DNA of 21,979 nucleotides, from contig JAEMQE010000190.1 of the NCBI GenBank assembly GCA_022758945.1, forward strand, positions 1 to 21,979, written 5' to 3'. This document shows, one piece after another, positions 1 through 7,648 of the stretch (position 1 is the stretch's first letter; every line of letters begins with the position of its first letter). The notes beneath the pieces are model-generated. The model had not been told where the DNA came from. It did not search any database and was given only the letters and a program-made list of their open reading frames with translations. This DNA is from Lentimicrobium sp. (lineage in GTDB: Bacteria; Bacteroidota; Bacteroidia; Flavobacteriales; Flavobacteriaceae). The translations under genes and the position numbers were made by a program.

Positions 1-218
1 AATACCATTTCGGAGAGTTTTTCTCTATTTAGAATATCATTTTCAAAAATTTCACTGCCAAATGTTTTTTTTATTTGTTCAATAATTGATGAACACTGCA
101 TAATTTTCCTTGCTTCATCATCAGCAATATAAACAGGAATACCAGCTGCCATAAAATGATTGGCAATTGTGGTTTTTCCACTTCCAATACCTCCAGTTAA
201 TCCTATTATTTTTGTCAT
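1..218 (-). CDS. coaE: Dephospho-CoA kinase, 5' part only (continues past the left edge)
   Basis: Last enzyme of coenzyme A synthesis: it phosphorylates the 3'-hydroxyl of dephospho-CoA with ATP in the cytosol. The 72 codons visible read MTKIIGLTGGIGSGKTTIAN, a P-loop (GLTGGIGSGKT, residues 6-16) in the exact N-terminal context of CoaE. A conserved VYIADDEAR segment follows at about residues 30-37. The frame stays open to base 1, so the C-terminal two thirds lie outside the window. The start codon is one base after the stop codon of the glycosyltransferase gene, so the two are probably translationally coupled. Identity is confident from the N-terminus; completeness cannot be judged. Confidence 0.93.
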   Translation of the reverse strand, partial: MTKIIGLTGGIGSGKTTIANHFMAAGIPVYIADDEARKIMQCSSIIEQIKKTFGSEIFENDILNREKLSEMV

Positions 219-219
219 C

Positions 220-1218
220 TTATTTTTTGAAAAACAACTCTGGGAAAGCTACTTGGGGTTTCTGTTTCAAAATGATAATTTTTAAAAAAGATTCCATAAA
301 ACCCGTTCCATAACCATAAAATTGATTCCAAACCGCTTTTATCGACAAGAAACCTATTTTAAAGCTTTTGTTTTGATAAGTTGACACCAAAAACAATACC
401 AAAAAGTATAAAAAATACAACTGAAGCAATAAGTCGTGATTAAAAATTAAAAAAACCAACGCCACAATAAATCCAATTATAAAAACAGATGGAAAGAAAA
501 AAGTAAGTTTGTTATATTGAGGATACCAACTATTCAATATTGGTCTTGCTTTACCAAATTTATTGACCTGAATCGAAAATTTATCCCAGTCAATTCTTCT
601 TTTGTGATAAACGAAAGCTTTTGGAAAAAGTCTGGTTTCAAAACCCAATTCCCATAATCGAATTGACAAATCGGGATCTTCTCCCGGATGAATATTCCCA
701 AAACCATTGGAAGCTTCAAATGCTTTTCGAGACAATCCCATATTAAAACTTCGGGGCTGAAACTTATCGATTTTCTCAGAACCACCTCTAATTCCGCCAG
801 TAGTAAGAAAAGAAGTCATTGCAAAATTGATTGCTTTTTGAATATCGGAAAAACTATCCAATGCCTTATCAGGACCACCAAAACAATCGACATAATCTTG
901 TTTCAACGCATTGGAAACTTCTGTCAAATATGTTTTTGGAATAATACAATCTGAATCGAAAATGATAAAATAATCTCCTTTTGCCTTTTGCATTCCGTAA
1001 TTTCTTGAATTTCCAGGTCCAGAATTTTCTTTGAAATAATAGGAAATATTTAATTTTCCGCCATAATCACGTACAATATCATCGCACTTTATAGAAGAAC
1101 CGTCCTCAACGATTACAATTTCAAAATCTTCTTTATAATCTAAATTAGACAAACTCTCTAAAAGTTCACCGACTTCATCTGGACGATTATAAACTGGGAT
1201 GATTAAAGAAAACAACAT
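220..1218 (-). CDS. Family 2 glycosyltransferase with C-terminal membrane segments
   Basis: 332 residues. The N-terminal GT-A fold is clear: SLIIPVYNR at 4-12, EDGS at 38-41, GPGNSRNYG at 67-75, and the nucleotide-sugar/metal motif DSD at 88-90. GEDPDLSIRLWELG at 179-192 carries the acidic acceptor-side motif. Two hydrophobic segments follow at about 241-260 and 262-280, so the enzyme is probably membrane-anchored with its catalytic domain in the cytosol. It would transfer a sugar from a nucleotide donor to a lipid-linked or envelope glycan; the substrate cannot be read from sequence. It is followed after one base by coaE. There is no polysaccharide cluster around it, so it may be a core envelope enzyme rather than part of a variable locus. 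The product family is secure, the role unknown. Confidence 0.9.
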   Translation of the reverse strand: MLFSLIIPVYNRPDEVGELLESLSNLDYKEDFEIVIVEDGSSIKCDDIVRDYGGKLNISYYFKENSGPGNSRNYGMQKAKGDYFIIFDSDCIIPKTYLTEVSNALKQDYVDCFGGPDKALDSFSDIQKAINFAMTSFLTTGGIRGGSEKIDKFQPRSFNMGLSRKAFEASNGFGNIHPGEDPDLSIRLWELGFETRLFPKAFVYHKRRIDWDKFSIQVNKFGKARPILNSWYPQYNKLTFFFPSVFIIGFIVALVFLIFNHDLLLQLYFLYFLVLFLVSTYQNKSFKIGFLSIKAVWNQFYGYGTGFMESFLKIIILKQKPQVAFPELFFKK

Positions 1219-1262
1219 AATCTTGAATTAAGGTTTAAAGTTTTTTTGCTTCATAATTTTAA

Positions 1263-1292
1263 CAAAGATAATCTTTATCCATAAAAAAACCA
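1263..1292 (-). promoter_or_regulatory. Possible promoter for the glycosyltransferase-coaE unit
   Basis: On the minus strand TATCTTTG (1270-1263) fits the Bacteroidota -7 box TAnnTTTG, about 45 bases before the start codon. The -33 element is poor: 19 bases upstream there is TGG instead of TTG (1292-1290). The spacer and upstream box coincide with the T-tract and stem of the terminator that ends fabV. Confidence 0.4.
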
Positions 1293-1314
1293 TCACGTTT
1301 TTCGTGATGGTTTT
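1283..1314 (-). terminator. Intrinsic terminator downstream of fabV
   Basis: Read on the minus strand, a perfect 8-bp GC-containing stem (CCATCACG/CGTGATGG, 1290-1297 and 1303-1310) with a 5-base loop is extended by four A-T pairs and runs into a seven-base T-tract (1289-1283). It starts about 25 bases after the fabV stop codon, which is the expected position. Confidence 0.85.
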
Positions 1315-1338
1315 ATATTTTAAATATCGAATATTTCT

Positions 1339-2529
1339 TTAAACTATGCTAGAAATACCTACCATTTCATTTGCATCTGCTTTGTAATCGACTCCTTCGA
1401 ATTCAAAACCAAAAAGGTTCAGAAAATCTTTTCTATATCCTTCCAAGTCACCTATCTCTGGTAAACTTTCTGTAGTAGCTTGTTTCCACAAAGTGGCAAT
1501 TTTTTCCTGAACGTCGTCACGCATCTCCCAATCATCAATTCTGATTCTTCCTTTATCATCAGTTGGAATTGGTTTACCCGTAAACAATCTGTCTTGATAT
1601 AAACGTTGGATTTGCTCAATGCAACCTTCGTGAATTCCTTCCGCTTTCATAATCTTATACAACAACGAAATATACAAAGGAATAACTGGAATAGCTGAAC
1701 TTGCTTGTGTTACCAATGCTTTATTCACGGAAACAAAAGCTTTTCCATCGATAGATTTTAAACTGTCAGTAATAGCAAAAGCAGTAGCTTCAAGATGATC
1801 TTTTGCACGACCTATAGTTCCTTTTCTGTAAACAGCTTCGGTCAATGATGGTCCAATATAAGAATAAGCCACTGTTGTAGCTCCTTTGGCCAAAAGATTT
1901 TCTGCCTTCAAAGCATCAATCCACATTGCCCAATCTTCACCCCCCATTACGGCAACAGTATTCGCAATATCATCATCCTGACAAGGTTCAATACTAATAT
2001 CAGAAACTAATCCTGTATGAAAATCAACGGTTTTATTGGTATAAGTTGTTCCAATTGGTTTCAAAACGGAACGATGCAAAACTCCGGTAACTGGATGCAC
2101 TCGAACTGGTGAAGCCAAACTATAAATTATCAAATCAATTTGACCCAAATCAGCTTTAATCAAGTCTAAAGTTTGTCTTTTAACTTCATTTGAAAAGGCA
2201 TCTCCATTAATACTTTTTGCATACAATCCTGCTTTATGAGCTTCGTTTTCAAAAGCTGCAGAATTATACCAACCTGGTGAACCTGGTCTTCCTTCAACGG
2301 GAGGTTTTTCAAAAAATACACCAATCGTTGCAGCATCAGAACCAAAAGCACTAGTAATTCTTGAAGCTAAACCAAATCCGGTTGAAGCTCCAATTACTAA
2401 AACTTTTTTAGCGCCGTCAATTGCTCCTTTTGATTTTACGTATTCGATTTGATTTTTTACGTTTTGTTCGCATCCTTTTGGGTGTGATGTCAAACAAATA
2501 AATCCTCGCATTCTAGGTTCTATAATCAT
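1339..2529 (-). CDS. fabV: NADH-dependent trans-2-enoyl-ACP/CoA reductase, FabV type
   Basis: Reduces the trans-2 double bond of enoyl-ACP (or enoyl-CoA) with NADH, the last step of each fatty-acid elongation cycle. It is 396 residues, the usual FabV length, and larger than FabI. The N-terminus MIIEPRMRGFICLTSHPKGC is characteristic. A nucleotide-binding GASTGFGLASR lies at about 47-57. The family active-site pattern Y-X8-K is present as Y234 and K243. FabV enzymes as a family tolerate triclosan, which inhibits FabI; whether this organism also has FabI cannot be seen here. The gene has its own promoter overlapping the 3' end of recN and its own terminator, so it is a monocistronic unit after the bamD operon. 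Confidence 0.95.
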   Translation of the reverse strand: MIIEPRMRGFICLTSHPKGCEQNVKNQIEYVKSKGAIDGAKKVLVIGASTGFGLASRITSAFGSDAATIGVFFEKPPVEGRPGSPGWYNSAAFENEAHKAGLYAKSINGDAFSNEVKRQTLDLIKADLGQIDLIIYSLASPVRVHPVTGVLHRSVLKPIGTTYTNKTVDFHTGLVSDISIEPCQDDDIANTVAVMGGEDWAMWIDALKAENLLAKGATTVAYSYIGPSLTEAVYRKGTIGRAKDHLEATAFAITDSLKSIDGKAFVSVNKALVTQASSAIPVIPLYISLLYKIMKAEGIHEGCIEQIQRLYQDRLFTGKPIPTDDKGRIRIDDWEMRDDVQEKIATLWKQATTESLPEIGDLEGYRKDFLNLFGFEFEGVDYKADANEMVGISSIV

Positions 2530-2571
2530 ATATGTAAAGTTTATTCCGTTATTTCAGTATTTTTAAGGTGA

Positions 2572-2601
2572 CAAATATAAGGCATTTCTTTAGTTCAACA
2601 A
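2572..2601 (-). promoter_or_regulatory. fabV promoter, consensus Bacteroidota type
   Basis: On the minus strand TTG (2601-2599), 19 bases, then TATATTTG (2579-2572), an exact match to TTG-N19-TAnnTTTG. The -33 box lies inside the last codons of recN. The -7 box is 42 bases upstream of the fabV start codon, giving a leader of roughly 35 bases. Confidence 0.75.
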
Positions 2602-4242
2602 GGCTTTTGCGTGGTTTAATGCTGAATCAGAAACAACAGTTCCTGATAGCATTTGCGCAATTTCAACTATGCGTTCTTCGTTGGATAATAATTTTAATTC
2701 AGATTGTGTGTCTTCGTCAATAGTTGATTTTGAAACTTTGAAATGTGCTGTTCCTTTTGCGGCTATTTGCGGTAAATGTGTAATGGCAAAAATTTGCATT
2801 GTCTGACTCATTTCCTTCATAATTTCACCCATTCTATTGGCAATTTCTCCAGAAACTCCCGAGTCAATTTCATCAAAAATCAATGTGGGAAGTTTAGAAT
2901 ATTGTGCCAAAATCGCTTTCACAGCCAGCATAATTCTTGACATTTCACCGCCGGAAGCCACTTTTTTTAATAATCCAAAGTCAGTTCCTTTATTAGCCGA
3001 AAATAAAAACTGAAGCTCATCTTTTCCATTTTCGAAATAAGTTGAAGTGGAATTAATGTCAATTTTAAAACGAACATTTGGCATTCCCAAAGTTTCTAAA
3101 ATTGAAATTAGCTTTTGTGACAAAATCGGAATCGAATCTATTCTTTTTATATTAATAGTTCTTGACAAAGCATCTAAAGTTGCCGTTTTCTGCTGAATTG
3201 TATTGGTCAAAGCTGCAATTTCTGATTCTAAATTTCCAATTTCTAAAAGAGAGTCATCCAACTTATTTTGAATTTCCAATAATTCTTCAACGGTGGAAAC
3301 TTGGTGTTTTTTTTGCAAACTATAAATCATTTGCAATTTTTGGCTGATTAATTCCAATTGTTCCGGATCATTGATAAGTTTCTCTGAACATCGATTTAAT
3401 TCATCCGAAATGTCATCAAATTCAATCGTTAGACTTGTAATTCTTTCTAATAAAGCGTGATATTCTGGCGAAAAAGAAGCGATTTTTTGCAAGGAAATTT
3501 TGATTTCCTTCAAATTATGCATCACTCCTATTTGTTCTTCATTGGCTATAGCCAAAGACTTGTCAAGAGATTCTTTTATAATTTCGACATTATTGAGTTT
3601 TTCAAAATCTGATTCAAGAGATTCTTGTTCACCGGATTTTAAATTTGCTACAATTAATTCGTCTAATAAAAACGTATTGTATTCCTGTTCCTTCGCAGAT
3701 TCAGCTTGTTTTTTTATAAGCGAATTCAACTTGGATTTATCCGATTTATAGCTTTTTAAAAGCACTTGATAATCCAAAATATTCTCTTGATTATTCGCGA
3801 TGGCGTCAATAATTTCGAATTGGACTTTCTCTTCAGATAGCTCCTGCGTTTGATGTTGGGAATGAATATCAATCAGGAATAAACTCAATTCCTGCAATTC
3901 CTGCAGATTTACAGGACTGTCATTGATAAAAGCTCTTGATTTTCCTGAAGGAAGAATTTCACGTCGAATGATAGTTTCGTCTTCATAATCTAAATCATTG
4001 GCTTCAAAAAACGGAAGTAAATTGTATTTTGAAATGTCAAAATGAGCTTCAATAATACATTTTTCTTCTTTGTTTTTTAGCGAAGTCAAGTCGGCTCTTT
4101 TTCCTAAAACCATTCCTAAAGCACCTAATATAATCGATTTTCCTGCACCAGTTTCTCCTGTAATAATCGAAAACCCTTTTGAAAAATCGATAGCCAATTT
4201 TTCAATTAAAGCATAGTTTTTTATCGATAGAGAAGTTATCAT
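2590..4242 (-). CDS. recN: DNA repair protein RecN (SMC-like ATPase)
   Basis: An SMC-family ATPase that acts early in recombinational repair of double-strand breaks, bridging or tethering DNA on the nucleoid. It is 550 residues, normal for the family. Walker A GETGAGKS lies at 29-36 and a Q-loop region DIHSQHQ at 125-131. A central stretch rich in charged and leucine residues (about 150-390) fits the short antiparallel coiled coil. The ABC signature SGGEMSR is at 430-436, Walker B LIFDEIDSG at about 454-462, and the switch THLPQIA at 488-494. It is the last gene of the bamD operon, 52 bases after the porD-like gene. I found no terminator after it; the fabV promoter overlaps its end. Confidence 0.97.
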   Translation of the reverse strand: MITSLSIKNYALIEKLAIDFSKGFSIITGETGAGKSIILGALGMVLGKRADLTSLKNKEEKCIIEAHFDISKYNLLPFFEANDLDYEDETIIRREILPSGKSRAFINDSPVNLQELQELSLFLIDIHSQHQTQELSEEKVQFEIIDAIANNQENILDYQVLLKSYKSDKSKLNSLIKKQAESAKEQEYNTFLLDELIVANLKSGEQESLESDFEKLNNVEIIKESLDKSLAIANEEQIGVMHNLKEIKISLQKIASFSPEYHALLERITSLTIEFDDISDELNRCSEKLINDPEQLELISQKLQMIYSLQKKHQVSTVEELLEIQNKLDDSLLEIGNLESEIAALTNTIQQKTATLDALSRTINIKRIDSIPILSQKLISILETLGMPNVRFKIDINSTSTYFENGKDELQFLFSANKGTDFGLLKKVASGGEMSRIMLAVKAILAQYSKLPTLIFDEIDSGVSGEIANRMGEIMKEMSQTMQIFAITHLPQIAAKGTAHFKVSKSTIDEDTQSELKLLSNEERIVEIAQMLSGTVVSDSALNHAKALLN

Positions 4243-4294
4243 TTATATAATTTTATGAGGAAAAACAGAAATTGTGTAAAAAATCAGAAACTAA

Positions 4295-5179
4295 TTAATA
4301 TTTAATCAGCGCCCATTTACTAGAGTTTAAAGGAGAAGTTTTATTCAAACTTTCCACTAAATCTGTGATGGGAATACTTGGTCCACCCGAAAAAATAGAA
4401 ACTATTTCATCTGATTTGGCATCAAAAAACACTCGGGTCACAAATGCATTTGGTTTTACCGCATTAAGCTTTCCTAAATTAAGCAAGGAAGTTTTAATTT
4501 TTTCTTTGGCAGTTTTCAAATCCTGACTCATTATATCCAGTCCGGAGTGATAGGCAAATGAGGTTTGACGAACTTCATTAAATACTGGAGCTAATAAATC
4601 ATTCACTAAATAGTACCTGCTTTGATTTCCGTCAGATTGGCTCCAGCCTTTGTAGCCGCTTTGTTGAGCAACATTAGAAATGTTTTGAGCGATTTCAAAA
4701 TAAGAATTTCCAGCTAATGGCACAAAACTATCAGCATCCATTCCTAATATGATATAACTGTAAAAAGAAACCACAGATACCAAATTGGATTCAAATTCGG
4801 CCGGATTAAAAATCAAACTTTCAAATTCTGTATATCTAAAACTAAAATCTTTATCATTAAAATTAAATACCGGAGATGAATAAGATGAATTATAGATAAG
4901 TCTTGAAGACTGAACCTGAATCGTAGCTGTAAATTGATCTGATTCATTCGATGAAATCGTAATGTACATCGAACAATTAATTTTTTCGTTTTGTTTATAG
5001 GTTGCTGCTGTCCAATGTGTTTGATTAACAAACTCACTTAATGATGTTTCTAAAGTCTTAAAAACTTGCTGGTTTGCATTATTAAGTTTTTGAGTATTTA
5101 CGGTCACAGTGCAGTTCAACTCCTGAGAATGAGCAAACCCAAATGTGAGTAACAGGAAAAAAGTAATTATTCGAGTCAT
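4295..5179 (-). CDS. porD: DUF4835 family secreted protein, PorD-type (type IX secretion associated)
   Basis: 294 residues with a Sec signal peptide (MTRIITFFLLLTFGFAHSQ, cleavage near 18-19), then QELNCTVTVNTQKLNNANQQVF, the typical opening of DUF4835 proteins. No transmembrane helix follows, so it should be periplasmic or at the inner face of the outer membrane. From memory, current annotation labels this family PorD, linked to the type IX secretion system found only in Bacteroidota. Its biochemical role is not established to my knowledge, and the symbol rests on family recognition alone. Its start codon overlaps the coaBC stop codon in an ATGA, so the two are translationally coupled. The position between coaBC and recN is conserved in the phylum as I recall it. 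Confidence 0.8.
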   Translation of the reverse strand: MTRIITFFLLLTFGFAHSQELNCTVTVNTQKLNNANQQVFKTLETSLSEFVNQTHWTAATYKQNEKINCSMYITISSNESDQFTATIQVQSSRLIYNSSYSSPVFNFNDKDFSFRYTEFESLIFNPAEFESNLVSVVSFYSYIILGMDADSFVPLAGNSYFEIAQNISNVAQQSGYKGWSQSDGNQSRYYLVNDLLAPVFNEVRQTSFAYHSGLDIMSQDLKTAKEKIKTSLLNLGKLNAVKPNAFVTRVFFDAKSDEIVSIFSGGPSIPITDLVESLNKTSPLNSSKWALIKY

Positions 5180-6384
5180 AAAAAATGTGCTATTACTTTG
5201 TTTAAAATATCATCAGCAACTGCTTCTTTCGATTTCAATTCCATAGGTTCTACCTTGAAATTTTTATCTATAAAAGTAATTTTATTAGTTGGTTTTCCAA
5301 AACCGGCTCCTTCATCCTGTAAAGAATTAAGAACTATCAAATCTAAGTTTTTTTTCTGAATTTTCAACTTTGCATTCTCAATTTCATTTTCTGTTTCCAA
5401 AGCAAAGCCAATTAAGAACTGATTTTTCTTGATTTCGCCCAAAGAAGCCAAGATATCTTTCGTTTTTTCGAGTTCAATAGTAAAATCATCAGCTTCTTTT
5501 TTAATTTTTTGAAGCGAAACATTCTTTGGTTTATAATCTGCAACAGCTGCTGCTGCAATTGCCACGTCAACATCATCAAAATACTGATGGCAAACTTCAT
5601 ACATTTCCTGAGCTGAAACAACACGAATTACTTTTACTAAATTATTCTCCATTTTTAAATGGGAGGGCCCAGAAACTAAAACTACCGAAGCTCCAAGATT
5701 TGCTGCACTTTGTGCAATATCAAAACCCATTTTTCCTGAAGAATGATTTCCTATAAAACGCACAGGATCTATTGCTTCGTATGTAGGACCAGCAGTAATT
5801 AATATTTTTTTTCCTTTAAGAGGCAATTTACTTTCTAAATCAGCTTCCAGAAAAGCAACAATGTGTTCTGGTTCAGACATTCTTCCTTCGCCTGATAAAC
5901 CACTTGCTAATTCTCCGCTTTCGGCAGGAATCATTGTGTTTCCAAATAATTTTAATTTATGAAAACTCTCCAAGGTTGAAGGATGAATATACATATCCAA
6001 GTCCATTGCCGGAGCAAAATAAACAGGACATTTTGCCGATAAATAAGTAGCAATTAAAAGATTATCGCAGGCGCCATTTGCCATTTTTGACAATGTATTT
6101 GCGGTTGCCGGAGCAATAACCATCATATCTGCCCAAAGACCAAGTTCAACATGGCTATTCCATTTTTCATTGTCTTCGTCTTGGTCGTAAAAACTAGAAT
6201 AAACGGGATTTTTAGATAAGGTTGATAACGTAAGTGGCGTTATAAAATCCTTAGAAGCAGGTGTCATTATCACTTGGACATGTGCACCTGCTTTTATGAA
6301 AAGTCTAACTAATGTAGCTGTTTTATAAGCTGCAATTCCACCGGAAATACCCAGTAAAATTTTTTTTCCGCTTAAAACTGACAT
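5176..6384 (-). CDS. coaBC: Bifunctional phosphopantothenoylcysteine decarboxylase / phosphopantothenate-cysteine ligase
   Basis: 402 residues covering two steps of coenzyme A synthesis. The N-terminal CoaC half is an FMN flavoprotein with ILLGISGGIAAYK at 9-21, NSHVELGLWAD with the expected active-site histidine H78, and APATANT at 91-97. The C-terminal CoaB half begins near residue 190, with ITAGPTYEAIDPVRFIGNHS at 196-215 and AAVADYKPK at 279-287. Two CoaC positions differ from the Escherichia coli pattern. The PxMN motif reads PAMD (D128), and the substrate flap, where E. coli has cysteine 158, reads ASGLSGEGRM with serine at 161. The rest is well conserved, so the enzyme is probably functional with a lineage-specific active site. 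It lies 9 bases after rpoZ and overlaps the porD-like gene by 4 bases. Confidence 0.96.
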   Translation of the reverse strand: MSVLSGKKILLGISGGIAAYKTATLVRLFIKAGAHVQVIMTPASKDFITPLTLSTLSKNPVYSSFYDQDEDNEKWNSHVELGLWADMMVIAPATANTLSKMANGACDNLLIATYLSAKCPVYFAPAMDLDMYIHPSTLESFHKLKLFGNTMIPAESGELASGLSGEGRMSEPEHIVAFLEADLESKLPLKGKKILITAGPTYEAIDPVRFIGNHSSGKMGFDIAQSAANLGASVVLVSGPSHLKMENNLVKVIRVVSAQEMYEVCHQYFDDVDVAIAAAAVADYKPKNVSLQKIKKEADDFTIELEKTKDILASLGEIKKNQFLIGFALETENEIENAKLKIQKKNLDLIVLNSLQDEGAGFGKPTNKITFIDKNFKVEPMELKSKEAVADDILNKVIAHFL

Positions 6385-6393
6385 TTATAGATA

Positions 6394-6711
6394 TTATTTA
6401 TTTCCTTCTCTGTGGTAGATTTTACCATCTAACCATTCCTGAACTGCCAAAGCGTGTGGTTTAGGCAATTTTTCGTAAAACTTTGAAACCTCAATTTGCT
6501 CCTTGTTTTCAAAAACTTCTTCAAGACTGTCATTGTAAGTAGCAAATTCTTCTAGTTTCTCGGTCAATTCTTTTTTGATTTCAGAATTGATTTGATTTGC
6601 TCTTTTGGCCATAATTGTTATAGCTTCATACACATTTCCTGTAGGCTCTTCAATAACATTTTTATTGTACGTTATTGTGTTTACCGGAGCATTTGTCTTT
6701 CTTAAATCCAT
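6394..6711 (-). CDS. rpoZ: DNA-directed RNA polymerase omega subunit, Bacteroidota type
   Basis: 105 residues. The segment GNVYEAITIMAKRANQI (about 25-41) is the core omega/Rpb6 signature, in the helix that latches onto the beta-prime C-terminus and helps assemble RNA polymerase. The rest (about 55-105) is charged and lineage-specific. The gene lies 8 bases after bamD and 9 bases before coaBC, in the same operon. In many proteobacteria rpoZ instead sits with gmk and spoT. No sequence defect is visible. Confidence 0.9.
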   Translation of the reverse strand: MDLRKTNAPVNTITYNKNVIEEPTGNVYEAITIMAKRANQINSEIKKELTEKLEEFATYNDSLEEVFENKEQIEVSKFYEKLPKPHALAVQEWLDGKIYHREGNK

Positions 6712-6719
6712 GACTTTAT

Positions 6720-7514
6720 TTATTTAGTGAAATTTTTTAAATCTGTTTCAATCGTTGCAAACATTTCGTCCGCAATCTTTTTGTATTTTGTATCGGGTTT
6801 AAATTTAATTAAAGTGTAATAGGCTGTTTTAGCTACATTTAATCGTTCTGCCATTTTTGAAGGAATACTATTTATTCCCAATTGATAAGCTGAATCATAT
6901 TTATAAAACAGCGCATCTTCTTTATATGGTGTTCCAGGATAGTCTGCAACAAAGTTATCAAGAGCCACCATTGCTGATTTATAATCTAAAATAGTGTTGT
7001 ATTGCTTTGCATTTTCATAAACTTTTTTCTCTATTTTTTCATTTAAAGCTCTTAACGTCTTATTGGCTTCCGGCAAATAAGTCGAATTTGGATACGAATC
7101 TATAAAACCCTGCAACTTGTCAATTGCCTTGAAAGTATCTGTTTGATCCAAACTATATACTGGCGAAAGCATCGAAAAGCATTTTGCTCCTAAATAAGCT
7201 GCTTCTTCCACTTTTTCACTTTTTGGATAACCAGAAACAAAACTTTCAAATTGGTATGCTGCTAAATAATATTGTTTCGTTTTATAATAGGATTGAGAAA
7301 ACATATAAAATAATTTCTCAGCCTGAGGTTTCCCTCTATAAGCAGGCGCAATTTGCTCAATAAGTCTAATCGCGTCGGTATATTTCCCAGCATCGTATAA
7401 TTTAGTAGCCATTTCAAACTTTACAGCAACATCTTCGGTTTTTAGTGCTTTTTGATATTCACTACAAGAACCAAAAATGACAACAAGAAGCAATATAGAT
7501 AATAATTTTTTCAT
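6720..7514 (-). CDS. bamD: Outer membrane protein assembly factor BamD, lipoprotein
   Basis: 264 residues. The N-terminus MKKLLSILLLVVIFGSC is a lipoprotein signal with the acylated cysteine at C17, so the mature protein is membrane-anchored and periplasmic. The body is made of TPR-like helical pairs: YDAGKYTDAIRLIEQIAP at about 40-57, YKTKQYYLAAYQFESFVSGYP at about 77-97, and IDKLQGFIDSYPNSTYLPEA at about 131-150. BamD works with BamA to fold beta-barrels into the outer membrane, including receptors such as the TonB-dependent one in this window. It is the first gene of a five-gene operon with a consensus promoter about 70 bases upstream. In a Bacteroidota genome YfiO/BamD is the best call; other TPR lipoproteins are less likely. 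Confidence 0.9.
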   Translation of the reverse strand: MKKLLSILLLVVIFGSCSEYQKALKTEDVAVKFEMATKLYDAGKYTDAIRLIEQIAPAYRGKPQAEKLFYMFSQSYYKTKQYYLAAYQFESFVSGYPKSEKVEEAAYLGAKCFSMLSPVYSLDQTDTFKAIDKLQGFIDSYPNSTYLPEANKTLRALNEKIEKKVYENAKQYNTILDYKSAMVALDNFVADYPGTPYKEDALFYKYDSAYQLGINSIPSKMAERLNVAKTAYYTLIKFKPDTKYKKIADEMFATIETDLKNFTK

Positions 7515-7569
7515 TTTTTTTATTTACTTTTTTTATGATTTAGAAGAAAGTCAGACTTTCAAATACCAT

Positions 7570-7583
7570 ACCGAAGTTTCGGT
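7570..7583 (-). other. Small hairpin at the 5' end of the bamD operon transcript
   Basis: The minus strand reads ACCGAA-AC-TTCGGT, a perfect 6-bp stem with a 2-base loop, immediately after the -7 box. The expected transcription start falls within or beside it, so the stem would lie at the very 5' end of the leader or overlap the start site. Function is unknown; it may stabilise the mRNA or be chance. Confidence 0.4.
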
Positions 7584-7585
7584 GG

Positions 7586-7615
7586 CAAATTTAGGTATTA
7601 ATTTAGCCACTACAA
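7586..7615 (-). promoter_or_regulatory. Promoter of the bamD-rpoZ-coaBC-porD-recN operon
   Basis: On the minus strand TTG (7615-7613), 19 bases, then TAAATTTG (7593-7586), an exact fit to TTG-N19-TAnnTTTG. It sits in the 134-base gap between dapA and bamD. The -7 box is 71 bases before the bamD start, giving a leader of about 65 bases. Confidence 0.8.
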
Positions 7616-7648
7616 AATATATTTTTTTATTAAAAAAGGAAGGTTTTT

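Noticed and set aside
7616..7648. A/T-only complementarity after the dapA stop codon as a terminator
   Set aside because: The possible stem is made only of A-T pairs between homopolymer runs; no GC-containing stem is present.
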